This document shows, piece by piece, positions 27,027 to 35,523 of a stretch of 64,000 nucleotides of DNA. The notes under the pieces were generated by a model, which saw nothing but the letters and a program-made list of their open reading frames with translations, did not search any database and had not been told where the DNA came from. The position numbers and the translations under genes are program-made. The first letter of the stretch is position 1. Every line of letters begins with the position of its first letter. The stretch lies in assembly GCF_030411995.1 (NCBI RefSeq), contig NZ_JASNRC010000005.1, forward strand, positions 1 through 64,000, read 5' to 3'. This DNA is from Massilia sp. YIM B02769. Its GTDB lineage: Bacteria > Pseudomonadota > Gammaproteobacteria > Burkholderiales > Burkholderiaceae_D.

Positions 27027-28052
27027 TTACTTCTTCACAGAATTGGTAGGGGTTTCGCAGACTTCCGTCGTCGCACCCAGCGCCGCATTCGCGGCGACCT
27101 GGCGGCGTGCTTCGGCCGGCAGGTTCTTCAGGGCGACGTCGTTGCGCAGGCGGGTCATGTCGGAAGCCATCTGGTGGTTCGCGCAGACCGCGCCTTCGGC
27201 GACGCAGCGGTTCAGGATGGCGTTGAACAGGGCTGGCTGCACGTTGCCGTAGTGACGGACCGGCTCTTTCTCCGACGGCTTTTCCAGGGTCAGGTACTCG
27301 GCGCGGCCGAGGGTGTTGCCGCTGGTCTTGGCCTTGGCGACCCAGGCGTCGAAGTCGGTCGCCGACACGCCGCGGTAAGCGAAGTGCATGTGCGAGAAAC
27401 CGTCGCCGCTGAAGTTGGCCGAGAGACCCTTGTAGTCGCCGGCCTTGTTGATCACCGCGTTCAGGGTGGTCTCCATGCCGGGCATCGTGTAGATCATGCC
27501 GGCCAGGGTCGGGATGTAGAAGGTGTTCATCACGGTCGACGAGGTCATCTTGAAGCGGATCGGGGTGTCGATCGGCGTGACCAGTTCGTTAACGGTGGCG
27601 ATGCCCTGCTCCGGATAGATGAACAGCCATTTCCAGTCCAGCGACACGACCTGCACTTCGAGCACCTTGTGTTCGGCCGTGACCGGGCGGTTGGCGTCGA
27701 TGCGGTCCAGCGGACGATACGGGTCGAGCTTGTGGGTGCTGATCCAGGTGATCAGGCCCAGCGCGATGATGATCAGCAGGGGCGCGCCCCAGATCACCAG
27801 TTCGAGCTTGGTCGAGTGGTCCCAATCGGGCTCGTAGCGTGCGTTGGCGCCTTTGCGGTACTTCCAGGCGAAAACCACGGTCAGGATCAACACCGGAATG
27901 ATGATGATCAACATGAGCAGGACCGATACGGTGATCAGGTCTGCCTGCTGCTTTGCAATGTCGCCGGCTGGATTCATCACCACCGTATTGCAGCCGGACA
28001 GCACCGCAAGCAGGAGGAGTGAAAGTCCGGGACGGACTATTTTAGGAATCAT
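27027..28052 (-). CDS. cyoA: Cytochrome o ubiquinol oxidase subunit II (CyoA), lipoprotein
   Basis: CyoA is the quinol-oxidase subunit II. The 341-residue protein starts with a lipoprotein signal ([10 protein letters not shown], Cys at about 21), has two membrane helices (about 42-60 and 85-105) and a periplasmic cupredoxin domain. The Cu_A cysteines of cytochrome c oxidases are absent, as expected for a quinol oxidase; [19 protein letters not shown] and [22 protein letters not shown] are typical. It is the first gene of cyoABCD-surf1-regB-regA on this strand, divergent from an MFS gene across 141 bp. Confidence 0.96.
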   Translation of the reverse strand: MIPKIVRPGLSLLLLAVLSGCNTVVMNPAGDIAKQQADLITVSVLLMLIIIIPVLILTVVFAWKYRKGANARYEPDWDHSTKLELVIWGAPLLIIIALGLITWISTHKLDPYRPLDRIDANRPVTAEHKVLEVQVVSLDWKWLFIYPEQGIATVNELVTPIDTPIRFKMTSSTVMNTFYIPTLAGMIYTMPGMETTLNAVINKAGDYKGLSANFSGDGFSHMHFAYRGVSATDFDAWVAKAKTSGNTLGRAEYLTLEKPSEKEPVRHYGNVQPALFNAILNRCVAEGAVCANHQMASDMTRLRNDVALKNLPAEARRQVAANAALGATTEVCETPTNSVKK

Positions 28053-28193
28053 GCTAGGTATCTAACGTTACATGGGAATGAGAACATGCTACTGTAATGC
28101 CATCGGCATTCGTTGCACATTGGACGTTTTGTCCCACCCTTGCCCAGGCCAGGGGGATTCCTGAAGGCCACTGACTTACCTGGAGACCCATCT

Positions 28194-29546
28194 ATGCAAA
28201 GCTCGAATACGTATGGCGGCGCAGGCGCTGCTCCCGTCACGGCGCCACATAGCGGCGCCCGTAACATCAATGCCCGGGATGCCCACATCTCCCCGGGTGA
28301 AATAGCTGTTGGTGTGGTCATTGGCCGCGCCTCCGAATATTTCGACTTCTTCGTGTATGCCATCGCCTCGGTGCTGGTCTTTCCAGCAGTTTTCTTCCCG
28401 TGGGCAGATCGGCTCGAAGGCACACTCTACTCGTTTACGATTTTTGCGTTCGCATTCATCGCGCGCCCCCTCGGGACCGTGATCTTCATGGCCATCCAGC
28501 AGCGCTTCAGTAGGGAAATAAAGCTCACGATTGCCCTGTTCCTGCTCGGGACGGCAACCGTGACCATTTCTTTCCTGCCAACCTACGCCCAGCTCGGCAC
28601 CACCTCCATCGTCCTGCTGGCCCTGATGCGCATCGCCCAGGGCGTGGCCCAGGGCGGCTCCTGGGACGGCCTGCCCTCGCTGCTCGCGCTGAACGCGCCG
28701 GAACACAAGCGCGGCTGGTACGCCATGCTCGGCCAGCTGGCCGCGCCGCTCGGCTTCCTGATCGCCGCCGGCCTGTTCGCCTACCTGCTGGATAACCTGC
28801 AGACCGACGACTTCCTGGTCTGGGGCTGGCGCTTCCCGTTCTTCGTCGCCTTTGCCATCAACGTGGTCGCCCTGTTCGCCCGCCTGCGCCTGGTCTCGAC
28901 CACCGAGTACTCGCACCTGCTGGACTCCCACGAACTCGATCCGGCCCCGGTCGGCGAGCTGGTCAGCAAGCAAGGCACGAACATCGTCATCGGCGCCCTT
29001 GCCGCCCTGGCCAGCTATGCGCTGTTCCACCTGGTGACCGTGTTCCCGCTGTCCTGGATCCAGCTGTACGACACTCGTCCGATCAGCGGTTTCCTGTACC
29101 TGCAGATGTGGGGCGCGGCCATTGCCGGCGTGTGCATCCTGATCTCCGGCCTGGTCGCCGATAAAGTCGGCCGCCGCACCACGCTCGGCACCTTGGCGGC
29201 GCTGATCGCGATCTTCTCGGCCTTTGTCCCGATGCTGATCGACGGCGGCGAAGGCGGCCAGAACGCCTTCATCCTGATCGGCTTCGCCCTGCTCGGCCTG
29301 TCGTACGGCCAGGCCGCCGGCGCCGTGACCTCGAACTTCCAGTCGCGCTTCCGCTACACCGGCGCCGCCCTCACCTCGGACCTCGCCTGGCTGGTCGGCG
29401 CCGCGTTCGCACCGCTGGTCGCCCTGGGCCTGTCGGCGCACTTCGGCCTGGGCTATGTGAGCCTCTACCTGCTGTCGGGTGCGGTCGGTTCGCTGGCGGC
29501 GCTGTCGCTGAACCGCAAGCTCGAGATCAAGACCGACCGCGAGTAA
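28194..29546 (+). CDS. MFS transporter (metabolite:H+ symporter type)
   Basis: This 450-residue inner-membrane protein has 12 predicted helices and MHS-type MFS features: GRASEYFDFFVYAIAS at helix 1, FARPL-like IARPLGTVIF, and RIAQGVAQGGSWDG in the central part. The substrate is unknown; relatives carry organic acids or metal ligands. ATG 28194 has CTGGAGACC before it; a frame open from 28113 has no support. It is divergent from cyoA and may share regulatory DNA with the oxidase. A strong terminator follows at 29596-29629. Confidence 0.85.
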   Translation: MQSSNTYGGAGAAPVTAPHSGARNINARDAHISPGEIAVGVVIGRASEYFDFFVYAIASVLVFPAVFFPWADRLEGTLYSFTIFAFAFIARPLGTVIFMAIQQRFSREIKLTIALFLLGTATVTISFLPTYAQLGTTSIVLLALMRIAQGVAQGGSWDGLPSLLALNAPEHKRGWYAMLGQLAAPLGFLIAAGLFAYLLDNLQTDDFLVWGWRFPFFVAFAINVVALFARLRLVSTTEYSHLLDSHELDPAPVGELVSKQGTNIVIGALAALASYALFHLVTVFPLSWIQLYDTRPISGFLYLQMWGAAIAGVCILISGLVADKVGRRTTLGTLAALIAIFSAFVPMLIDGGEGGQNAFILIGFALLGLSYGQAAGAVTSNFQSRFRYTGAALTSDLAWLVGAAFAPLVALGLSAHFGLGYVSLYLLSGAVGSLAALSLNRKLEIKTDRE

Positions 29547-29595
29547 GCGAACTGGCGTGACCTTTTCGGCCTGGTGTGCGCACCCGGCCAAACTG

Positions 29596-29629
29596 TTCCG
29601 GCGGGCTGCGGCTTGCCGGAATTTTTTTT
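29596..29629 (+). terminator. Rho-independent terminator after MFS gene
   Basis: TTCCGGC (29596-29602) pairs with GCCGGAA (29615-29621) around a 12-base loop and is followed immediately by eight T residues (29622-29629). It lies 50 bp after the MFS stop codon and before the hydrolase start. This is the clearest intrinsic terminator in the window. Confidence 0.88.
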
Positions 29630-29670
29630 GCCTGTCGTGGTCAAAGGCGTATTTGCGCAAGGCCTGCACG

Positions 29671-30312
29671 ATGACCCGCACGATGCCCGTGACCGTTCCA
29701 GCGGGGGCGGCCCAGCTGGAAGGCATACTTGCCCTGCCCGCGTCACCCATCGGGGTGGTGCTGTTCGCGCATGGCAGCGGCAGCGGGCGCCTCAGCCCGC
29801 GCAACAGCTTCGTCGCGGCCGAGCTGCACGCGGCCGGCATCGCCACCCTCCTCCTCGACCTGCTCACCGTGCAGGAAGATAGCGTCTACCAGAACCGCTT
29901 CGATATCGCCTTGCTGTGCCGGCGGCTGCACGCTGCCGCATCCTGGCTCGGCACCGAACCCTTGACGGCGCCGCTCGCGCTGGGCCTGTTCGGAGCGAGC
30001 ACGGGCGCGGCGGCGGCCCTGCGCCTCGCCGCGGACAGCGGCAGCGGCGTGGCGGCGGTGGTGTCGCGCGGTGGCCGGCCCGACCTGGCCGGAGCGGCGC
30101 TCGCGCAGGTGGACGCGCCGACGCTGCTGATCGTCGGCGGCGAGGATGGGCTGGTGATCGGGATGAACCGGCAGGCGCTGGACACGCTGCGCTGCGAAAA
30201 GGAACTGGCGATCATACCCGGCGCCGGGCATTTGTTCGAGCAGCCCGGGACCTTGCAGCAGGCGGCAGACCTGGCCCGTGCCTGGTTCGTCCGGCATTTC
30301 GCGCCCGCCTGA
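29671..30312 (+). CDS. Alpha/beta hydrolase (dienelactone-hydrolase-like)
   Basis: This 213-residue soluble hydrolase shows an oxyanion region VLFAHGSGSGRLSPRN, a nucleophile elbow GLFGASTGAAAAL (Ser near residue 112), an acid in LIVGGEDGLV and a His in IIPGAGHLFEQPG, so the catalytic triad is complete. The substrate is unknown. I start at ATG 29671, after the upstream terminator; ATG 29683 is also in frame. It is a single-gene unit by position. Confidence 0.8.
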   Translation: MTRTMPVTVPAGAAQLEGILALPASPIGVVLFAHGSGSGRLSPRNSFVAAELHAAGIATLLLDLLTVQEDSVYQNRFDIALLCRRLHAAASWLGTEPLTAPLALGLFGASTGAAAALRLAADSGSGVAAVVSRGGRPDLAGAALAQVDAPTLLIVGGEDGLVIGMNRQALDTLRCEKELAIIPGAGHLFEQPGTLQQAADLARAWFVRHFAPA

Positions 30313-30347
30313 TCTGACGCCGGCGGAAACCTTTGAGGCGGCCTCAA

Positions 30348-30375
30348 CGTAGGGTGGGCACCCCGTGCCCACGCG
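30348..30375 (+). repeat. GTAGGGTGGGC intergenic repeat
   Basis: The copy begins CGTAGGGTGGGCACC and ends GTGCCCACGCG, with arms GTGGGCAC and GTGCCCAC. It is almost identical to 21180-21207. It lies in the convergent gap after the hydrolase gene. A fragment of the same family (CGTGGGCAC) appears near 30508. Confidence 0.7.
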
Positions 30376-30434
30376 AAAACACGCCTCGCGATCGCGCTCG
30401 CAGAACCTGTAAAGCTGCCAGTCGTTAGCGCGTG

Positions 30435-30458
30435 CGAATGATCATTCGAAACGTTTCG
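30435..30458. promoter_or_regulatory. Two abutting perfect palindromes
   Basis: CGAATGATCATTCG (30435-30448) and CGAAACGTTTCG (30447-30458) are both perfect palindromes sharing the CG in the middle. They lie in a 255-bp gap between convergent genes, where promoters are not expected. The second resembles a LacI-type operator half pair. Function unknown. Confidence 0.4.
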
Positions 30459-30567
30459 AGCGGCCCAGGTCGGCATTGGAGACGGAGCCAACATGACGCG
30501 ACCTTCGGCGTGGGCACAGAGTGCCTATCGCGGCCGGGACCACCATACCCAGCCGCCCATCCGTGGC

Positions 30568-30774
30568 TCAGGACCGCGATTTCCGTTCGACCGGCGATTC
30601 GACGAGCGCGAACACCCAGAGCACGATCAGGTTCACGCCCGGAATCAGCGTCAGGATCGACCAAGCGCCCGAATAGCCAGCCTTGTTAAGAATGCGCCAG
30701 AAAGGAAACAGCGCGAACGCGACGAACGCGAAAAGAATAAGCCAGTGCCAGATGCTGAATGTGTTCGAACCCAT
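30568..30774 (-). CDS. Small membrane protein of unknown function
   Basis: This 68-residue protein has two hydrophobic helices (IWHWLILFAFVAFALFPFW at about 8-27, and WSILTLIPGVNLIVLWVFAL at about 38-57) and a basic tail. The layout resembles short membrane proteins annotated only as hypothetical. ATG 30774 follows GAGGTCCTC, a good ribosome site. I do not recognise a function. Confidence 0.65.
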   Translation of the reverse strand: MGSNTFSIWHWLILFAFVAFALFPFWRILNKAGYSGAWSILTLIPGVNLIVLWVFALVESPVERKSRS

Positions 30775-30909
30775 GTCGAGGACCTCGTTTTCGGCATCGA
30801 TGCGTGCCGATTCGCCCCGCTATTGTAGTCAGGGGCGGGGGCTCGAAATCTCGTCAATTGTCACGTAGCGGCATCGCCGGATGCCGCCCAGGACCGGCAT
30901 CCACGGGCG

Positions 30910-31821
30910 CTAGGCCAGCGCCGTATCCAGCACCGTCATCAATATGAAACCGAAAATGAGCGCAATCGTCGCCGTGGTCCCGTTCCCGCTTTCGCGCATC
31001 TCGGGAATAACGTCATTGACGATCACGAACAGCATCGCGCCACCCGCCGCCGCCAGGGCAAACGGCAACAAGCCCGCCGAGATGCCGATCAGGGCCACGC
31101 CGAGCGCGGCGGCGATCGGCTCGATCACCCCGGACAGCACGCCCAGGCCGACCGAGGTCAGGCGGCCGTAGCCGACGGTGCGCAGCGCCAGCGCCACGAC
31201 CAGGCCTTCCGGCACGTCCTGGATCGAGACGCCGGTGGTCAGCGAATTGGCTTTTTCGAGGTCGATGCCGGCGTAGGCGACGCCGATGGCCAGGCCTTCG
31301 GGCATGTTGTGCAAAGCGACGGCGGCGACGAACATCCAGGCGCGGCGCAGCGAGTTGCCGCGCACGTCATCGCGTTCCAGCACGTGGGCCGGTTCGATGG
31401 CGCGGCCGAGCAGCAGGATGGCGCCGGCGCCAAACATGATGCCGGCGCCGGCCAGCAGGCTGGCTTCCCAGGCGCCGGCGCCGGCCGAGCGGGCGGCGGC
31501 GAGCGCGGGGATCACGAGGGAGAAGGCGGTGGCGCCCAGCATCACCCCAGCGCCGAAGCCGAGGAAGCTGTCATAGGTGCGTTTCGAGAAATTCTGGGAG
31601 AGCAGCACCGGCAAGGTGCCGAGTGCGGTGGCGGCGGCGGCCGTCCCGCCGCCCAGCAGAGCGGCATGCATCTTCGGATTGGCATTCATGATCTGCTCGG
31701 CCAGGCTGCCAAGCAGGAGCAGGCAACCCACCGAACAAATCAGCAGGCCAACGGCACGGCGTACGGTGAAGGCGCGTACCAGCGCGTCGGTCCAGCGCAG
31801 CTTCTGTGAATCTGGGTCCAT
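30910..31821 (-). CDS. ZIP-family metal transporter (intact)
   Basis: This 303-residue transporter of the ZIP family imports divalent metals such as zinc. About eight helices are visible, with the metal-site segments ALHNMPEGLAIGVAYAG and SIQDVPEGLVVALALRT in the fourth and fifth core helices. I start at ATG 31821, preceded by AAAGGATT; an ATG at 31890 is in frame but lacks a site. It may compensate for the transposon-broken zip gene at 6658-7329, although the two differ in sequence and may differ in metal. Confidence 0.88.
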   Translation of the reverse strand: MDPDSQKLRWTDALVRAFTVRRAVGLLICSVGCLLLLGSLAEQIMNANPKMHAALLGGGTAAAATALGTLPVLLSQNFSKRTYDSFLGFGAGVMLGATAFSLVIPALAAARSAGAGAWEASLLAGAGIMFGAGAILLLGRAIEPAHVLERDDVRGNSLRRAWMFVAAVALHNMPEGLAIGVAYAGIDLEKANSLTTGVSIQDVPEGLVVALALRTVGYGRLTSVGLGVLSGVIEPIAAALGVALIGISAGLLPFALAAAGGAMLFVIVNDVIPEMRESGNGTTATIALIFGFILMTVLDTALA

Positions 31822-31959
31822 CAGGAATCCTTTCTGCGACGCGGGATGTGCGCCTGCGCCTACCGGCTTGCTGCCGGTCGGCGCAGTCATCTGCTACCCT
31901 TGCGTCGATTCTACGCCAACGGCGCGGAAAACTCCGGCACCGTTGGTTGCCAGACAAGC

Positions 31960-32868
31960 TTACGGCTTGCTGATGGCGGACGCGCCCTTCGGCGTGGACG
32001 GGTCGAGGCCGAGTTCGGCGCCGGTCTGCGGATCCTTGGTCGGATCGGACAGCGTGCGCGCCTGCATCTGCTTCAGCACTTCGACGTCGGCCGCCGGCAG
32101 CTTGACTTCGGCTTCGCCGGAGCCGCCATCGACACCCATCTGCTTTTCGCGGTCGGTGACGAAGTCCCACTTCTCCCCCTGGTTCCATGGGCCGCGCATT
32201 TCGCCCGGACCTTGGGACATGTTGAAGTACACGCTGGCGAAGCGCGGATCGGCCGGCATTTTGCCCGGTGGGAAGTTCGATTCCATCGAGTACAGGGCTT
32301 TCTCGAAGGACTTCTGGTGCGCGACCTCGCGCGTCATCAGGAAGCCCAGGGCTTCCTTCACGCCCGGGTCGTCGGTACAGGCGATCAGGCGCTCATAGAC
32401 GATCTTGGCACGTGCCTCGGCTGCGATGTTCGAGCGCAGGTCGGCGGTCGGTTCGGTGATGGAGTCGATGTAGGCGGCGGTCCATGGCACGCCTGCCGAG
32501 TTGATCAGCGGCGTCCCGGCGCCGTACAGCACCTGGGTGATGTGGCTGTCGTTGCCGGCGCCGGTGATCTGCTTGTACATCTCGGCTTCGGTATCGACGG
32601 CCTCGGCCAGACGGCCCTTGGCGCCCTTGTTCAGCATCGCGATGATGTGGCCGATGATCTCGAGGTGGCTGAGTTCCTCGGTAGCGATGTCGAACAGCAT
32701 GTCCTTGCGGCCTGGATCGTCTTCCGATACGGCCTGGGTGAAGTAGCGCATGGCCGCAGCGAGCTCGCCCTGTGGGCCGCCGAACTGTTCCAGCATGAGG
32801 TTTGCCAGACCAGGATTCGGGCCGCTGACGCGGACCGTATATTGCAGGCGCTTGTTATGTGCAAACAT
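31960..32868 (-). CDS. Manganese catalase
   Basis: Manganese catalases destroy hydrogen peroxide with a di-manganese centre and no heme. The 302-residue protein has a ferritin-like four-helix core with ligand motifs QGELAAAMRYF, IATEELSHLEIIGH, AEARAKIVYERL and TREVAHQKSFEKAL, all with the expected Glu/His. The C-terminal region after residue 220 is extended and Pro/Lys-rich. ATG 32868 has AAAGGAGTC upstream. It lies 138 bp upstream of the intact ZIP gene on the same strand. Confidence 0.93.
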   Translation of the reverse strand: MFAHNKRLQYTVRVSGPNPGLANLMLEQFGGPQGELAAAMRYFTQAVSEDDPGRKDMLFDIATEELSHLEIIGHIIAMLNKGAKGRLAEAVDTEAEMYKQITGAGNDSHITQVLYGAGTPLINSAGVPWTAAYIDSITEPTADLRSNIAAEARAKIVYERLIACTDDPGVKEALGFLMTREVAHQKSFEKALYSMESNFPPGKMPADPRFASVYFNMSQGPGEMRGPWNQGEKWDFVTDREKQMGVDGGSGEAEVKLPAADVEVLKQMQARTLSDPTKDPQTGAELGLDPSTPKGASAISKP

Positions 32869-33261
32869 TCCGACTCCTTTGATAGATGAAAACTAAGCGT
32901 CCACGCGACAGCGTGCGACGCCATCCAATCACGGCTGCACGGTACTGCACCGTCAGTCGAACGTGGATTCATCTTGGCAGCGATGCGGAGTCAAGTAATC
33001 AGAAGTGCCGCCGTATCCGTGTAGGACTAGGGTGACAAACCGTTAAGGCTCATTGAAACCTTTCCGTAACTCATCGTTCTAGAAGTTAGGCGACGTTCGT
33101 GAAAGATGACGGCAAGAAACGACAGTCGGCGCCCGTCAAGCTGCCAGTGATAACCCTACTGGCGTCGCGCCTTTTGCCGACGTTGACATACGGCGTCGTC
33201 CTACGTTACTCGCTATTTTGACGAGCTAGGATATTAGTCAATCACTAACTAGGAGACACAC
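32869..33261. other. Divergent intergenic region, 393 bp, no gene seen
   Basis: This gap separates the divergent manganese catalase and hemerythrin genes and should hold both promoters. A TTGACA occurs at 33183-33188 pointing to the hemerythrin gene, but no convincing -10 lies 16-18 bp on. No coding frame, hairpin or repeat stands out. The region is less GC-rich than its surroundings. Confidence 0.45.
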
Positions 33262-33891
33262 ATGTTTTCTTTGAAACAACTCAGCCCGACCATTACCGAC
33301 ATGATCCGTTTCGATCACTCCCACGTGATGGTCACCTTCCACCAATACACCAAGGACAAGGCGCCGAGCGTCAAGAAAGCGCTGGCCGAGACCATCTGCA
33401 CCGCGCTGGAAATCCACGCGACGCTGGAAGAGGAAGTGTTTTATCCGGTGATGCGCCAGCTCGACAAGGGCGAGCCCTTCGTGCACAAGGCCGAGCCCGA
33501 GCACAACGAGATGCGCCGCATCATCAGCGAGCTGCGCCGTACCAGCGGTTCCGATCCGCGCCACGACAAGCTGATCCTGGAGCTGATGCGCGACGTGATT
33601 CACCATGTGGCCGACGAGGAAACCACCCTGCTGCCCCAGGCCGAAACCCTGATGAGCAAGCAACGATTGTCGGAACTGGGCGCGCAGATGACCAAGCGCC
33701 GCATGGAGCTGGTGGCGCCGAAGGCGGGCAAGCTGGCCAAGAGCCACGCGGTGGGATTCTCGGGCAGCACCGCGGCGATGGTCGTGGGTGCGGCGAGTGC
33801 GCTGATTGCGCTGCGTACGCTGGTGAAGAAGCCGTCGATGCCGGGGACGAACCGGACCTGGGCGCATGCGAATTCGACGCCGGGGCAGTAA
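33262..33891 (+). CDS. Hemerythrin HHE cation-binding domain protein
   Basis: This 209-residue protein carries a hemerythrin-like domain in residues about 15-135, with iron-ligand histidines and glutamates visible in RFDHSHVMVTFHQY, EIHATLEEEVFYPV, EPEHNEMRRII and DVIHHVADEETTLLP. The C-terminal tail (about 155-209) holds a hydrophobic stretch, GSTAAMVVGAASALIALRTL, that may associate with the membrane. Such proteins bind oxygen, nitric oxide or iron. ATG 33262 follows CTAGGAGACA. It neighbours two peroxide-defence genes. Confidence 0.87.
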   Translation: MFSLKQLSPTITDMIRFDHSHVMVTFHQYTKDKAPSVKKALAETICTALEIHATLEEEVFYPVMRQLDKGEPFVHKAEPEHNEMRRIISELRRTSGSDPRHDKLILELMRDVIHHVADEETTLLPQAETLMSKQRLSELGAQMTKRRMELVAPKAGKLAKSHAVGFSGSTAAMVVGAASALIALRTLVKKPSMPGTNRTWAHANSTPGQ

Positions 33892-33938
33892 TCGCCTGGT
33901 GATCGTCGGAGGCAATTCGACAGTCGGTGGTTCCGTCG

Positions 33939-34196
33939 TGGTGGGTACGAGTACCCACCCTACAGACTCGTATCCACCACAACCACGTTTCCAAAATCGA
34001 AACGTCAATGAAGGCGTGTAGGGTGGGTACTCGTACCCACCACAACCACGTTTCCAAAATCGAAACGTCAATGAAGGCGTGTAGGGTGGGTACTCGTACC
34101 CACCACAACCACGTTTCCGAAACCGAAACGTCAATGAAGGCATGTAGGGTGGGTACTCGTACCCACCACTCGAACGTTTCCGATATCGAAAAACGA
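33939..34196. repeat. 63-bp tandem repeat array with two hairpins per unit
   Basis: Units starting GTAGGGTGGG occur at 34018, 34081 and 34144, exactly 63 bp apart, with a diverged partial unit before them from about 33955. Each unit holds GGTGGGTAC-TC-GTACCCACC (perfect 9-bp arms) and CGTTTC-N7-GAAACG. Base changes accumulate toward the right end. An inverted copy of the first hairpin lies at 33940-33959. The array fills the convergent gap between the hemerythrin gene and hpd and includes no other gene. Confidence 0.85.
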
Positions 34197-34197
34197 A

Positions 34198-35283
34198 TTA
34201 CGCCACTTCCGCCTGCTTGATCGCCCCACGCTTGATCTGGTCACGCTCGATCGACTCGAACAGCGCCTTGAAGTTACCCTCCCCAAAGCCCTCGTCGCCC
34301 TTGCGCTGGATGAACTCGAAGAACACCGGCCCCAACTGCGCTTCGCCGAAGATCTGCAGCAGCAGGCGCGGCTTGCCGTCGGTCACGGCGCCATCCAGCA
34401 GCAAACCGCGCTTCTGCAGTTCGCCCGCGTTCTCGCCATGGCCGGGAATGCGGCCGTCGAGCATCTCGTAATAGGTTTCCGGCGGTGCGGTCATGAGCGG
34501 CACGCCGGCGGCGCGCAGGCCGTCGACGGTGGTGATCAGGTCGTCGCACAGCAGGGCGATGTGCTGGATGCCCTCACCGTTGAACTGCAGCAGGAATTCC
34601 TCGATCTGGCCGCCACCGGCCTTGCCTTCTTCGTTCAGCGGGATGCGGATCTTGCCGTCCGGCGCGGTCATCGCCTTCGAGGTCAGGCCGGTGTACTCGC
34701 CCTTGATGTCGAAGTAGCGGATTTCGCGGAAGTTGAACAGGCGCTCGTAGAACGCGGCCCAGAACGCCATGCGGCCACGGTAGACGTTGTGGGTCAGGTG
34801 GTCGATGATCTTCAGGCCGTGGCCGAACGGACGGCGTTCGACGCCTTCGATGAACTCGAAGTCGATGTCATAGATCGACTTGCCGTCCTCGAAGCGGTCG
34901 ATCAGGTACAGCGGCGCGCCGCCGATGCCCTTGATCGCAGGCAGGCGCAACTCCATCGGGCCGGTCGGGATCTCGATCGGGTGGGCGCCCAGTTCCAGCG
35001 CGCGCTGGTAGGCGGCGTGCGAATCCTTGACACGGAAGGCCATGCCGCAGGCCGACGGACCGTGCTCGGCCGCGAAATAGGCGGCGTGGCTCTTCGGCTC
35101 GTTGTTGATGATGAAATTGATTTCGCCCTGGCGGTACAGCGCCACGTCCTTCGAGCGGTGCTTCGCCACCTTGGTGAAGCCCAGCGCCTCGAAGATCGGT
35201 TCCAGCGTGCCCGGGGTCGGGGATGCGAACTCGACGAATTCGAAGCCCATCAGGCCCATCGGATTCTCAAACAGGTCAGCCAT
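34198..35283 (-). CDS. hpd: 4-hydroxyphenylpyruvate dioxygenase
   Basis: HPPD converts 4-hydroxyphenylpyruvate to homogentisate in tyrosine breakdown, using Fe(II). The 361-residue protein has the two-domain vicinal-oxygen-chelate fold with iron ligands in [25 protein letters not shown] and [12 protein letters not shown], and the C-terminal [18 protein letters not shown] signature. ATG 35283 is preceded by AGAAGGAAC. A 240-bp gap with no gene separates it from the lysR gene on the same strand. Its product is the substrate of hmgA at 36550. Confidence 0.96.
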   Translation of the reverse strand: MADLFENPMGLMGFEFVEFASPTPGTLEPIFEALGFTKVAKHRSKDVALYRQGEINFIINNEPKSHAAYFAAEHGPSACGMAFRVKDSHAAYQRALELGAHPIEIPTGPMELRLPAIKGIGGAPLYLIDRFEDGKSIYDIDFEFIEGVERRPFGHGLKIIDHLTHNVYRGRMAFWAAFYERLFNFREIRYFDIKGEYTGLTSKAMTAPDGKIRIPLNEEGKAGGGQIEEFLLQFNGEGIQHIALLCDDLITTVDGLRAAGVPLMTAPPETYYEMLDGRIPGHGENAGELQKRGLLLDGAVTDGKPRLLLQIFGEAQLGPVFFEFIQRKGDEGFGEGNFKALFESIERDQIKRGAIKQAEVA

Positions 35284-35523
35284 GTTGTGTTCCTTCTTCT
35301 TGCAATTGTTATCTCCTCCAGACGGCGCCCCCTCTCGTGGATGCGGGCGCCGCAAGGAACCATGCGGCCGGGAGCGATGCCCGGCCGGACGAATGCACGA
35401 CAGTGCCGCCGGTACGCCGTGGCGCGCCGGGATGGTGTCGACGTGACCCGAATCATACGCCAGAGCGGCGGCGCCGATGTGCAGTTTTTGATGTCGAATC
35501 GGCACGATGGCACGCCAGGCGCC

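Noticed and set aside
25018..27252. Long plus-strand frame opposite cyoB
   Set aside because: It is the antisense shadow of a fully conserved oxidase gene and has the same His/Asp/Arg-rich, domain-free character.
33939..34196. CRISPR array
   Set aside because: The 63-bp units are repeated end to end with no unique spacers, and no cas gene is near.
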